A stretch of 64,000 nt of DNA, taken from Mycobacteriales bacterium (GTDB lineage Bacteria; Actinomycetota; Actinomycetes; Mycobacteriales; Mycobacteriaceae). The notes below the pieces were generated by a model, which saw only the letters and a program-made list of their open reading frames with translations, made no database searches and had not been told where the DNA came from. A program made the position numbers and the translations under genes. Below, piece after piece: positions 25,060 through 33,365 of the stretch (within the stretch, counting starts at the first letter, position 1; each line of letters begins with the position of its first letter). The DNA lies in NCBI GenBank assembly GCA_012842085.1, contig DUTM01000002.1, positions 37,884 to 101,883 of the forward strand. The letters are read 5' to 3'.

Positions 25060-25968
25060 GTGGAAATTGTAGAACGACAAGACGGTCAGATTCCCGAACA
25101 CGACCATAGTGGTTTGGGCATCTTGGCGAAGACTTTCGAGGGTGAACCACCCAAATCAGATTCGTTCACGTTCCGTCGTGCTTTCCAAGATCTTATTGAC
25201 GGCTGGAAAGCTGACGAGCTGTGGATCATGCTCGGCTGGCAGGACATTAAACAGCGCTACCGCCGCTCCACCTTGGGCCCCCTGTGGATTACTATCGCCA
25301 CCGGCGTGATGGCTGTTGCGCTGGGGCTACTCTACTCGCTGCTGTTCAACGAGGATCTCTCGTACTTCCTCCCCCACGTGACCTTGGGTCTTATTATGTG
25401 GGGCTTCATTGCGGGATGTATTCAGGACGGGGCCCAGGTTTTTATTGCTAACGAGGGCCTTATTAAGCAGCTGCCCGCACCGCTTAGTGTGCACGTCTAC
25501 CGGCTGGTGTGGCGCCAACTATTGTTCCTGGGCCACAACATGATTATTTACCTCATTCTGTTGGTGGTGTTTAGGCCCTCCCTCGGCTGGGATGTGCTGC
25601 TGTTTATTCCGGGGCTACTACTCCTCATGCTGAACGGTGTGTGGGTGTCCATGTTCTTCGGCATTATCGCCACCCGCTTCCGGGACGTTGCCCCGCTGGT
25701 TGACTCCCTCGTCCAGCTGGCGTTCTACATGACCCCCATTGTGTGGACCACCCGCACCCTCTACTCCAACGAAGCCATGTCGCAGCGCGCCAAACTGGCG
25801 GAACTCAACCCGCTTTACCACTACCTGGAGATTGTGCGCTCTCCCCTCATGGGTCTAGACGTGGCCCCCTACCACTGGGCAGTGGTGGGCGGCTGCACTG
25901 TTATCGGATTCATTTTGATGCTGCTTGTGATGCGGAAAGCCCGTGGCCGCGTCTCCTACTGGGTATAG
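25060..25968 (+). CDS. wzm: Galactan ABC exporter, permease Wzm
   Basis: A 302-residue ABC-2-type polysaccharide exporter permease (Rv3783/RfbD-like) that flips lipid-linked galactan across the plasma membrane. A cytosolic arm of about 50 residues precedes the family signature WQDIKQRYRRSTLGPLWIT (an amphipathic helix leading into TM1); six hydrophobic helices follow, and PLYHYLEIVRSPLMG near the end is the conserved C-terminal re-entrant segment. It starts at GTG 25060 and is followed 16 bp later by its ATPase, then by GlfT1, the galactofuranosyltransferase that starts the exported chain. Confidence 0.9.
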   Translation: MEIVERQDGQIPEHDHSGLGILAKTFEGEPPKSDSFTFRRAFQDLIDGWKADELWIMLGWQDIKQRYRRSTLGPLWITIATGVMAVALGLLYSLLFNEDLSYFLPHVTLGLIMWGFIAGCIQDGAQVFIANEGLIKQLPAPLSVHVYRLVWRQLLFLGHNMIIYLILLVVFRPSLGWDVLLFIPGLLLLMLNGVWVSMFFGIIATRFRDVAPLVDSLVQLAFYMTPIVWTTRTLYSNEAMSQRAKLAELNPLYHYLEIVRSPLMGLDVAPYHWAVVGGCTVIGFILMLLVMRKARGRVSYWV

Positions 25969-25984
25969 AAAAGGAGATTGCACC

Positions 25985-26881
25985 ATGGCTAGAAGAAACG
26001 AAGAAAAACGTCCCGTCTCCATCGACACCTACGACGCCTGCGTCGACTTCCCCATTTTTGATGCCCGCACCCGCTCCCTCAAACAAACCTTCCTGGGTGC
26101 CGCCGGTGGCGTTATTGGCCGCAACACCAGCAACGTTGTGGTGGTGGAAGCCCTCAAAAACATTAACCTGCACCTGCGGGAAGGCGACCGGGTGGGTCTC
26201 GTCGGCCACAACGGCGCCGGCAAATCCACGCTCCTGCGGCTCCTTTCGGGCATCTACGAACCAACTAGCGGCAGCGCCGAAGTAAACGGCCGTGTCGCCC
26301 CCGTCTTCGACCTGGGTATCGGCATGGACCCGGAGGTTTCCGGCTACGAAAACATTATTGTGCGTGGCCTCTTCCTGGGGCAGACCCGGGAACAGATGGA
26401 AGCCAAAATGGAGGAGATCGCCGAATTCTCCGAACTGGGCGAATACCTGCACATGCCGCTGCGCACCTACTCCACCGGTATGCGCGTCCGCCTAGCCTTA
26501 GGTGTCGTCACCTCCATTGACCCCGAGATTCTGCTGCTGGACGAAGGCATTGGTGCGGTTGACGCAGCCTTCATGCGGAAAGCCCGCCACCGTCTGGAAG
26601 ACCTGGTGCGCCGCTCCGGTATCCTGATTTTCGCCTCCCACTCCAACGACTTCCTGGCCCAGCTGTGCGACAAAGCCATCTGGATTGACCACGGAGAAAC
26701 CGTCCTTGCAGGTTCGGTGGAGGAAGTGGTGCGCGCCTACGAAGGCGACGCCGCTGGCGACTATGTGGCCCGGATTATTGAAAAGATGGAGCGGGAAGAC
26801 CAAATGTATGGCCGCGATAGCCGCCGCGCCAACGGTATCCCCAACTCCGACAATCCCAACCCCAACCCGGAGGAGAAGTAA
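25985..26881 (+). CDS. wzt: Galactan ABC exporter, ATPase Wzt
   Basis: A 298-residue ABC ATPase (Rv3781/RfbE-like). ATG 25985 follows AAAGGAG; the frame is open to 25943 but only inside wzm. Walker A is GHNGAGKST, the region before the signature reads SELGEYLHMPLRTYSTGMRVRL (the divergent signature typical of polysaccharide exporters), Walker B is ILLLDEGIGAVD and the H-loop FASHS. There is no C-terminal carbohydrate-binding domain, as expected when no modified non-reducing end is read. The Asn/Pro-rich C-terminus ends 2 bp before glfT1. Confidence 0.9.
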   Translation: MARRNEEKRPVSIDTYDACVDFPIFDARTRSLKQTFLGAAGGVIGRNTSNVVVVEALKNINLHLREGDRVGLVGHNGAGKSTLLRLLSGIYEPTSGSAEVNGRVAPVFDLGIGMDPEVSGYENIIVRGLFLGQTREQMEAKMEEIAEFSELGEYLHMPLRTYSTGMRVRLALGVVTSIDPEILLLDEGIGAVDAAFMRKARHRLEDLVRRSGILIFASHSNDFLAQLCDKAIWIDHGETVLAGSVEEVVRAYEGDAAGDYVARIIEKMEREDQMYGRDSRRANGIPNSDNPNPNPEEK

Positions 26882-26883
26882 AC

Positions 26884-27804
26884 ATGCGGGTCGTGGGCGT
26901 GGTTGTCACCTACAACCGAGTTGATGTGCTGGGGGATTCCCTCCACGTGTTGGCGCACCAGTCCCGCCCCCTCGACCACCTCATCGTGGTGGACAACGGC
27001 AACGACCCACAGGTGGGGGAACTGCTCCGCTCTGTTTGCGAACCCGCTGGACTCGACTTCACCTACCTGCCGTCCCAACACAATTTGGGTGGCGCCGGTG
27101 GTTTCGCCCTCGGCATGCTGCACGCCCTCGCCCTCGGCGCCGACTGGGTGTGGTGTGCCGACGACGACGGCCACCCCGACGGCACGGAAGTGCTAGAGAC
27201 TCTCCTCAGCTGTGCCCACAAGCATGGCCTGGCGGAAGTCTCCCCCGTGGTCTGCACCATCGACGACCCCGAAACCCTCGCTTTCCCGCTGCGCCGGGGT
27301 CTGGTGTGGCGCCGCAAACGCAGCGAGCTTTTCGACGCCAACGACCCCAACCACGAGAACGATTTGCTGCCAGGGATCGCTTCCCTCATGAACGGTGCAC
27401 TGTTTAGCGCCAACTGTTTGGACACAGTGGGGGTGACGGATCTGCGGCTTTTCATGCGCGGGGATGAGGTTGAGCTGCACCGCCGCTTGGAGCGCTCTGG
27501 CCTGCCCTTCGGCACCTGCTTGTCCACCGCCTACCTGCACCCGCATGGAGCGGATGAGTTTAAACCGATTCTGGGTGGACGCATGCACGCCCAATACCCG
27601 GACAGTGCCGTCAAACGCTACTACACCTACCGCAACCGCGGCTTCCTGATGAACATGCCCGGCAAACGTCGCCTCATTTTCCAGGAATACGCCCGCTTCG
27701 CCTGGTTTTTCCTAGTGCAGCAGCGGGACCTCGCCGGGTTTAAAGAATGGATGCGGCTGCGTCGCCTGGGACACAACGAACAACTGAAGCGCTACCAGCA
27801 GTAA
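26884..27804 (+). CDS. glfT1: Galactofuranosyltransferase GlfT1
   Basis: A 306-residue GT2 enzyme that adds the first galactofuranose residues to decaprenyl-diphospho-GlcNAc-rhamnose. It opens with VVTYNRVDVL, the nucleotide-sugar strand; HNLGGAGGFALGM is the GlfT signature; WVWCADDDG carries the metal-binding DDD; and FMRGDEVELHRRL matches the catalytic acidic block (WxDDxE-like). Position within wzm-wzt-glfT1 agrees with Rv3782. Cytosolic, membrane-associated. Confidence 0.9.
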   Translation: MRVVGVVVTYNRVDVLGDSLHVLAHQSRPLDHLIVVDNGNDPQVGELLRSVCEPAGLDFTYLPSQHNLGGAGGFALGMLHALALGADWVWCADDDGHPDGTEVLETLLSCAHKHGLAEVSPVVCTIDDPETLAFPLRRGLVWRRKRSELFDANDPNHENDLLPGIASLMNGALFSANCLDTVGVTDLRLFMRGDEVELHRRLERSGLPFGTCLSTAYLHPHGADEFKPILGGRMHAQYPDSAVKRYYTYRNRGFLMNMPGKRRLIFQEYARFAWFFLVQQRDLAGFKEWMRLRRLGHNEQLKRYQQ

Positions 27805-27820
27805 GGTAGTAAGGTCCGCT

Positions 27821-28546
27821 GTGCTTCCTCCCCCAACCCGCCGCCCCGAGCTACGCCGACGTGCCGACACTCACCAATGGTGGGCTCTCCTTTTCATGGA
27901 GCTGGAGCGGGCGGCCGACCCGCAAATAGCCGAACCGATGGCTGCCTACATGCGCAACAAGTTCCCGTTCTTGGGTATCAAAACCCCGTTGCGCCGCAGC
28001 ATTTCCATGCCCTTCATGCGGGCCACCGCCGACGATCCGCTGGATTGGGAATTTGTGGAGTCCTGTTGGGAGCAGCCGGAGCGGGAATTCGCATATGTGG
28101 CGTGCGACTATCTGAACCGCCACCAAACACAGCTCACACCTGCGGATGTGCCGCGCCTCCGGAAGCTTGTGCAGTGGGATTCCTGGTGGGACACCATCGA
28201 TGTGCTGGACAAATTTGTGGGCTACATTGTGTACCGCAACCCGGAAGAGTCCGACACTATGCGCCAGTGGGCGCGCGACCCCGACATGTGGATCCGTCGG
28301 GTAGCTATCGGCCACCAACGTCGCTTCCGGGAAGACACCAACACGGACCTGTTGGAGGATATTCTGGTCGCCAATTTCGGCAGTGACGAATTCTTCATCA
28401 ACAAAGCCATTGGCTGGGCGCTGCGGGAATACTCCAAAACTAATGCACCCTGGGTGCAGGATTTTGTCGAACGGCACCGGCCGGACATGTCGGCACTAAG
28501 TATCCGGGAAGGCAGCAAATACCTAACTGAACCGCACTCCCGCTAG
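27821..28546 (+). CDS. AlkD-like DNA alkylation repair glycosylase
   Basis: A 241-residue all-helical HEAT-like protein of the AlkD family, which removes N3- and N7-alkylated purines without base flipping. Visible hallmarks are FPFLGIKTPLRR at the N-terminus, the Trp/Asp-rich VQWDSWWDTIDVL segment with the catalytic Asp, WIRRVAIGHQRRF, and FFINKAIGWALREYSKTN. It begins at GTG 27821, 16 bp after glfT1, so it is probably co-transcribed with cell-wall genes, an accident of location rather than function. Confidence 0.88.
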   Translation: MLPPPTRRPELRRRADTHQWWALLFMELERAADPQIAEPMAAYMRNKFPFLGIKTPLRRSISMPFMRATADDPLDWEFVESCWEQPEREFAYVACDYLNRHQTQLTPADVPRLRKLVQWDSWWDTIDVLDKFVGYIVYRNPEESDTMRQWARDPDMWIRRVAIGHQRRFREDTNTDLLEDILVANFGSDEFFINKAIGWALREYSKTNAPWVQDFVERHRPDMSALSIREGSKYLTEPHSR

Positions 28547-28559
28547 CCCACCTGCAGCG

Positions 28560-30113
28560 TTAGCGCATGTGGAAACTGTCGGTGTAGAGGCAGTGGGGTG
28601 ATACTCCCCGACCCCAGAAGTAGCGCCGGAAGTTGTTGCACATTCCGGTGGGGCCACACATGTAGACCGTTAGGTCCTCCCCGAAAAGCCCAAACTTTTC
28701 GGTGTCCCCGAAGGTCATGGTGCTGGCCTCGGCGGGGGTAATGCGATCCGTCTGCTCGGTGTCTACCTCAACCAGGTTCAGCCAATCCCATTCGGCGGCG
28801 CACCGCTCCACAAACGCTCGGTAGGGCATCTTTTCGGAGCCTCGGAAACTCCACACAAGTGTCACTTCTGCGGGGAATTCGGATCCGGAGAAAGCCTCAA
28901 TATCGCGCAGCCACGCCACAAACGGGGTGATACCAATACCGCCAGCCACCCACAGTTGGCGCTTACCACCACGCGCAGGGTGGGTGCCGCCACGCGGAGT
29001 GGAGACCGTCACCTGCTGCCCCTCCTCCAGGTTGTCTACCAGCCAGGTGGTACCAGCGCCGGAGGCCTTCACACAGTATTCGATGGTGCGGTCCCAGGCG
29101 ATACCTTCGGTGCGCATGCGGGAATCGACGCCAACGTTAACAGTCGGGCCGGAGCGTCCCACAATATTGGGGATGCTGGTCATGGTGAAGGGGTGGGGAC
29201 GGGAGCCACTACCGGGAACCCCCAGGTAGGAGTACTGTCCGGCAGTGTAGTGGTAGTCGCGGGGGCGGCCGCGTTTGAAGATTTCGCCCAGCTCCACGTT
29301 AATAATCGCGGTCTTGTCATTGGGGCGCGCAATGCGGACTACGCGGGCGTCGTAGCGGCGGTCATTCTTGTAGCGCTGCCACAGTACAGTGTGCAAAACC
29401 GCGAAAATCCCGAAAGCAACCACAATGCTGTAGGCCGCCACCTGCCATGGAAGCGGGTGCGTATTGTGCCAGTCGAGGCCACTAATCTCCCACACATGCC
29501 AGGCGACAACACCCCACGTGGGGATGAGCACCACCATGAACGCAGGGTAGATGACGTCGAAGGGGATCCGCTCCATGAGCTTGCGGAGAGGTGTAATAGA
29601 CCGCCCCGCCGTGTTGGGCCCCAGGTAGCGCAGCACCATCACCACTGCAAGCAGCACCACCATCACCAGCAGCACAATGTCCGACACTTCCCTAGCGGGG
29701 GTGTGGGCAAAGCCGTCCAAGCCCCAGCCCAGCAGTGCGCCGAAAAGCACAGTGAAGTAGCCGGCGCCCATCGCCCAGCGGTTCCACCACAGCATGCCTT
29801 CCGCACCGTTGAAGGATTTGTTGATGCGGGGGACGGCATCCAAAGCAAGCACCGCGGAGATCATGAGCCACAGGCCGGCGAGCTCCAGGTAACCGGCGTA
29901 GAAGGCGGCGTCCGCGTAGGGGATGTTGCCTTGCTGTGCGGCCATGGGGTCGATGGCGCGCGCGCCGGAGATGACATCCCCCATCCACATGAGGAAGAGG
30001 ACGACGACCAGCACGCTGGAGAGAAACATGCCGGAGTTGGCTTTCAGGACCCGCACAATATTGTCAATAAATGTGCGGATGGGCGAGGTAGGGCTTTCAG
30101 ACATAGCGCTCAT
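28560..30113 (-). CDS. Membrane ferric-reductase-like flavin/NAD(P)H oxidoreductase
   Basis: A 517-residue protein with an N-terminal membrane part (about six helices, residues 20-260, with His in GVVAWHVWEIS and WHNTHPLPW as possible haem ligands) and a C-terminal FNR-like module: FAD motif HPFTMTS, NAD(P) motif GGIGITPFVAW and the closing MCGPTGMCNNFRRYF. This layout fits ferric reductase/NADPH-oxidase-like proteins that move electrons across the membrane. ATG 30113 has a GGAAG upstream and is preferred over 30182, which would add 23 improbable residues. The acceptor is unknown. Confidence 0.8.
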   Translation of the reverse strand: MSAMSESPTSPIRTFIDNIVRVLKANSGMFLSSVLVVVLFLMWMGDVISGARAIDPMAAQQGNIPYADAAFYAGYLELAGLWLMISAVLALDAVPRINKSFNGAEGMLWWNRWAMGAGYFTVLFGALLGWGLDGFAHTPAREVSDIVLLVMVVLLAVVMVLRYLGPNTAGRSITPLRKLMERIPFDVIYPAFMVVLIPTWGVVAWHVWEISGLDWHNTHPLPWQVAAYSIVVAFGIFAVLHTVLWQRYKNDRRYDARVVRIARPNDKTAIINVELGEIFKRGRPRDYHYTAGQYSYLGVPGSGSRPHPFTMTSIPNIVGRSGPTVNVGVDSRMRTEGIAWDRTIEYCVKASGAGTTWLVDNLEEGQQVTVSTPRGGTHPARGGKRQLWVAGGIGITPFVAWLRDIEAFSGSEFPAEVTLVWSFRGSEKMPYRAFVERCAAEWDWLNLVEVDTEQTDRITPAEASTMTFGDTEKFGLFGEDLTVYMCGPTGMCNNFRRYFWGRGVSPHCLYTDSFHMR

Positions 30114-30245
30114 TCTTCCAGATGACACCACAAAACACGCAGTCGAAAAATCGAAGTGTAAAAAATATTGCCGCGCTTGCACTATCTACGGCGGTAGCAC
30201 TAGTGCACCGTCCCCGGCGGGGTGCGGCTTTCTGCTGCTGCGGGG

Positions 30246-31832
30246 TTAGTCTTCGGTGGGGCTGGGCACATAGAGTGCTTCGGCGAGTTGCAGCGCCGTC
30301 CACATATTTGTTTCACAACGTGAAACATCAAAGCTGTGGGCGGGTGACGGAATCTCAAAGGCACTGGTAGCAGACTCATCAGCGGTATCTGCGGGAGCGT
30401 CGCCCTCCGCATTAATGTCCAGTACTTCCCATTGGGAACCGGCATCCAACACACTCTGGTGTTTCACCCGGTAGTAGCCGTCCTTATTCACATCCAGGGC
30501 CAGCCCGGCGCAACCCGCGGCCGACGCCAACAGGTGGGGGTGGAAGCGGGTGGAGAGCCAGCGCACGCCCTCCCCTACTGGCAGGCCGTGTGCCCATAGT
30601 TGGTCGAAGGGGATAAATTCGGCGCCCGGGAATCCGGTTTCCACAACGTTGCGCCACACCTCGTAGTCTCCGTAGGGGATTGCTTCCACCACAACCAGTT
30701 CCGGACCCGTCACCTGCCATGCTCGCAGCACTTTGTGTACCCACTGCCACAGCACATCCTTATCGGAGACCAGGTCGGACTGGACGCAGAGCACGACGCG
30801 TCGCCCGGCCGGTGGGGTGGTGTAGGGGAAGCGGGTTTGCACCACGGGGGTGACGGTGACGTCTCCTTGGGCTTCTGCGATGGTGCTCAACCAGGTGGCG
30901 AGGTCGGGGCTGAGGTTGCGGGGAGTCTCCCGGGGGCAGCCGTGGATAGCCGCATTCATGCGCCGGCGCACACCTTGCACAATTCGTCCGATACCAGCGT
31001 GGGCTTGCTGGTGGTCGCGGTGGCGTTGCTCCTCCACCGCACTTACCGCTAGTGCCAGCCAGGAGTCGTCGGTGGCGAGGGCCAGTTCGGGAACGACAGC
31101 ATCGGCTAGGGATTTGCGGGAGGCGATGACGTCGATTTTCTTTTGCAGAAACTCGTGGGATTCTTTGTCGCGCACGGTGATGAAGTCGGCGGCGAGCAAC
31201 TCCTCCACTATTTTTCCTTGCCGCTGCGGGATGATCCCTTGGCCGGTGGCGATGAAAAGGGGCTGCGGTTCGGGGTCGCGGCGGGGGCGGCGGACGGCGG
31301 CCCGGGCAGCGGACACCACGGCACAGTGGTGGGGCCACATGTCGTTCAAGTAGCCGCCACCCACAATGTGGATGGTGTCGGCGTTGTTGAGAAGGTGAAT
31401 GTTGGTGGCGTAGTCGGCCATGGCACCCGGGTTGCTGACGACGGTACGGGTGTGCAGCATCATCCGGTCCAGGTCTTCTGGCGTGACGTCCGCGGGCTGC
31501 GGGATGGTCTGGTGGGTGCCCAAAATGTCGTTGGTGACCTGCTCCACCAGGTTCCATACGGTGTCGGTGAGTACCAGGTTGGGGTGGAGTTGCCGGAACA
31601 GTACACCCGCTTTGCCGGGGCTGTGGCAGTCAACCACCACGGTGTCGTGGGGGCAGGCGTGGGAGAGGAAGCGCAGCCAGCTGCTCACAATCAGTTCGTC
31701 ACCCCAGTTGGGGACACCGGCGGGAGCGATCAGGTAGTGGACGCGTGGCCGTTCCGGCTCCCAGTAGTGCCGGGGGTGGCTGCGAAGTTTGTCTGCGAGT
31801 GGTTCGGGCAGAAGAGAGATTGGTGCGGTCAC
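30246..31832 (-). CDS. Polysaccharide pyruvyl transferase family protein
   Basis: A 528-residue protein of the CsaB/WcaK-like pyruvyl transferase superfamily. The N-terminus has APAGVPNWGDELIV, matching the family NxGDxai motif; the middle has HIVGGGYLNDMWPHH; GQGIIPQ, FITVRDKES and the late STRFHPHLLASAAG (matching the family S-R-H-hxxxA-G block) complete the core. The predicted activity is transfer of a pyruvyl ketal from PEP to a sugar in an envelope glycan; distant members may do something else. About 130 residues at the C-terminus exceed the usual length. It lies between an oxidoreductase and a GtrA protein in the galactan region. Confidence 0.78.
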   Translation of the reverse strand: MTAPISLLPEPLADKLRSHPRHYWEPERPRVHYLIAPAGVPNWGDELIVSSWLRFLSHACPHDTVVVDCHSPGKAGVLFRQLHPNLVLTDTVWNLVEQVTNDILGTHQTIPQPADVTPEDLDRMMLHTRTVVSNPGAMADYATNIHLLNNADTIHIVGGGYLNDMWPHHCAVVSAARAAVRRPRRDPEPQPLFIATGQGIIPQRQGKIVEELLAADFITVRDKESHEFLQKKIDVIASRKSLADAVVPELALATDDSWLALAVSAVEEQRHRDHQQAHAGIGRIVQGVRRRMNAAIHGCPRETPRNLSPDLATWLSTIAEAQGDVTVTPVVQTRFPYTTPPAGRRVVLCVQSDLVSDKDVLWQWVHKVLRAWQVTGPELVVVEAIPYGDYEVWRNVVETGFPGAEFIPFDQLWAHGLPVGEGVRWLSTRFHPHLLASAAGCAGLALDVNKDGYYRVKHQSVLDAGSQWEVLDINAEGDAPADTADESATSAFEIPSPAHSFDVSRCETNMWTALQLAEALYVPSPTED

Positions 31833-31887
31833 GGTTTTAAAATTACCGAAATTGGGGGGACCGTGCGCTGGAGTTGACCGCTAGTTT

Positions 31888-32325
31888 CTACTTGACGCGG
31901 AAAATGACGGTGCGCTGCACCACGAAGTTCACCAGGGTGGCGACGCCTTGGCCGATCACGAAACCAATGGTTTTTGCCCAGAAGTGGCCCAGGAAAAGGG
32001 TTGCCTTGTAGGTGATGTGGAAGATGCCGACGTTGAGGCCGAAGGTCACGCCGTAGAGGATGATGACCGCGATGAGGCGTTTGCGGGAGGGTTCCGCCTG
32101 GAAGGTCCAGCGCCGGTTAATCATGTAGGCGGTGACGGTGCCGCAGATGAAGGAGATACCTTTTGCGACGGTGGGGTTGAGCCCCAGGTAGCTGAGCAGC
32201 AGCAGGAGGCCGTAGTCGACGACGGCGGAAAGGCATCCAGTGATGATGAATCGAATCAACTGGATTTTGAGGCTTAGCTGTTGTGGTTTGTCGTTCACAA
32301 CAATCTGCTGGTCAGGTTGGGTCAC
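31888..32325 (-). CDS. GtrA-family membrane protein (Rv3789-like)
   Basis: A 145-residue four-helix membrane protein of the GtrA family. Visible features are RFIITGCLSAVVDYGLLLLL, KGISFICGTVTAYMINRRWTF (the conserved NRRWTF end of helix 2) and a final VNFVVQRTVIF. In M. tuberculosis the GtrA protein Rv3789 adjoins dprE1 and has been linked to arabinan synthesis, either moving decaprenyl-phospho-arabinose or anchoring AftA. Here it is about 5 kb from dprE1. Confidence 0.88.
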   Translation of the reverse strand: MTQPDQQIVVNDKPQQLSLKIQLIRFIITGCLSAVVDYGLLLLLSYLGLNPTVAKGISFICGTVTAYMINRRWTFQAEPSRKRLIAVIILYGVTFGLNVGIFHITYKATLFLGHFWAKTIGFVIGQGVATLVNFVVQRTVIFRVK

Positions 32326-32399
32326 AGCATTAGACTAAACTGTTGCCCGCCAATTTGCCAGCTAGACTGGGTGCAGAGTCCATAGTGAGGAGTGACAGG

Positions 32400-33350
32400 A
32401 TGCTGCCTAAACCCGCCCCCAGTAGAGCCCGCGGTACTGGCACCGCACAGCGCCCCACCCAGCGCACCGGTGTGCGCGCAGCGGCACTGGGTGTTGCTGC
32501 CCTTATGCTGTGTGCTGGCTGCACCATCCCTACCGCCGCTGAACGCGGCAAAAATGCTGGTAGCAGCACTCCCTCCGTCACCACCTCCCGGAATGCGACG
32601 CCGCTAGCTCCCGCGACCATTACCCCGGAGCAGCGCACCAAAATGCGGAGCGCCTGGAATGAGTTCCGCAAAAAGCACCCCGGGGAGATGAGTGTTTCGA
32701 TCCTGCCGGTGGGGGCGGACCAGGATGTGAAACCGATTGTGTTGGGGCAGCCGGCCAGCCGGATTGCCGGCGGTACCCTCCGCGCCCCGATTGCACTTGC
32801 GGCCAGTACTTTCCTGAAGGAGGACGCGCAGCTGGTGAACAGTATTGTGGCGTCCCTCAACTCGGATAATGCGGAGGCGGCCAAGAATGTGTGGGAGGCG
32901 CTGGGGTCCGGTACCGAAGCGGCCCAAAAAACCATGAAGGTGCTGCGTCTGACGGGGGATAAGACGACACGGGTGCGGAGTACCGACCCGGAAAACACCA
33001 CTAACTGGTCGTTGCCGGCGCAGGCGCGCTTCACCTCCGGGTTGGCGTGCATGGCGGATGCGGCACTGGTGCGGGATTCACTGCACGCGGGGATCCCCGA
33101 TATGACCTACGGTTTTGCGACCGACGGGTTGAACCTGACGCTCTCCGGGTGGGTGAGGGTGCCCGGCGCAGAGAACAGTATGGTGGCGCGGCAGATTGCG
33201 ATTGTGGACCAGGGCAAAGCCGGGTTCAGTGCTATAGCGGTGTCGGTGAAAGCACCGGACGGCACCCGCAAGTCGGCCGAAAAACTGTTGACCACGCTGG
33301 CCCGTTGGCTGCACAACAACAAGATTGTGCCAGCCGGGCGCTGCCCATAG
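32400..33350 (+). CDS. Lipoprotein with degenerate serine-hydrolase (beta-lactamase-like) fold
   Basis: A 316-residue lipoprotein; ATG 32400 follows GAGGAGTGACAGG, while the frame is open to 32343. The lipobox LCAGC gives Cys41. The body follows the order of mycobacterial beta-lactamase-related lipoproteins: a strand with MSVSILPVG, then GGTLRAPIALA where active members have S-x-S-K-VPLA, then SDN (residues 155-157), WSLPAQARFTSGLAC, and LSGWVR where active members have a K-G-G/KTG-type strand. The SxxK Ser and Lys appear replaced by Thr-Leu-Arg, so catalysis is unlikely. Family match is from recalled patterns. It is convergent with glfT2. Confidence 0.6.
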   Translation: MLPKPAPSRARGTGTAQRPTQRTGVRAAALGVAALMLCAGCTIPTAAERGKNAGSSTPSVTTSRNATPLAPATITPEQRTKMRSAWNEFRKKHPGEMSVSILPVGADQDVKPIVLGQPASRIAGGTLRAPIALAASTFLKEDAQLVNSIVASLNSDNAEAAKNVWEALGSGTEAAQKTMKVLRLTGDKTTRVRSTDPENTTNWSLPAQARFTSGLACMADAALVRDSLHAGIPDMTYGFATDGLNLTLSGWVRVPGAENSMVARQIAIVDQGKAGFSAIAVSVKAPDGTRKSAEKLLTTLARWLHNNKIVPAGRCP

Positions 33351-33365
33351 CGAGCCGCGAGACCG

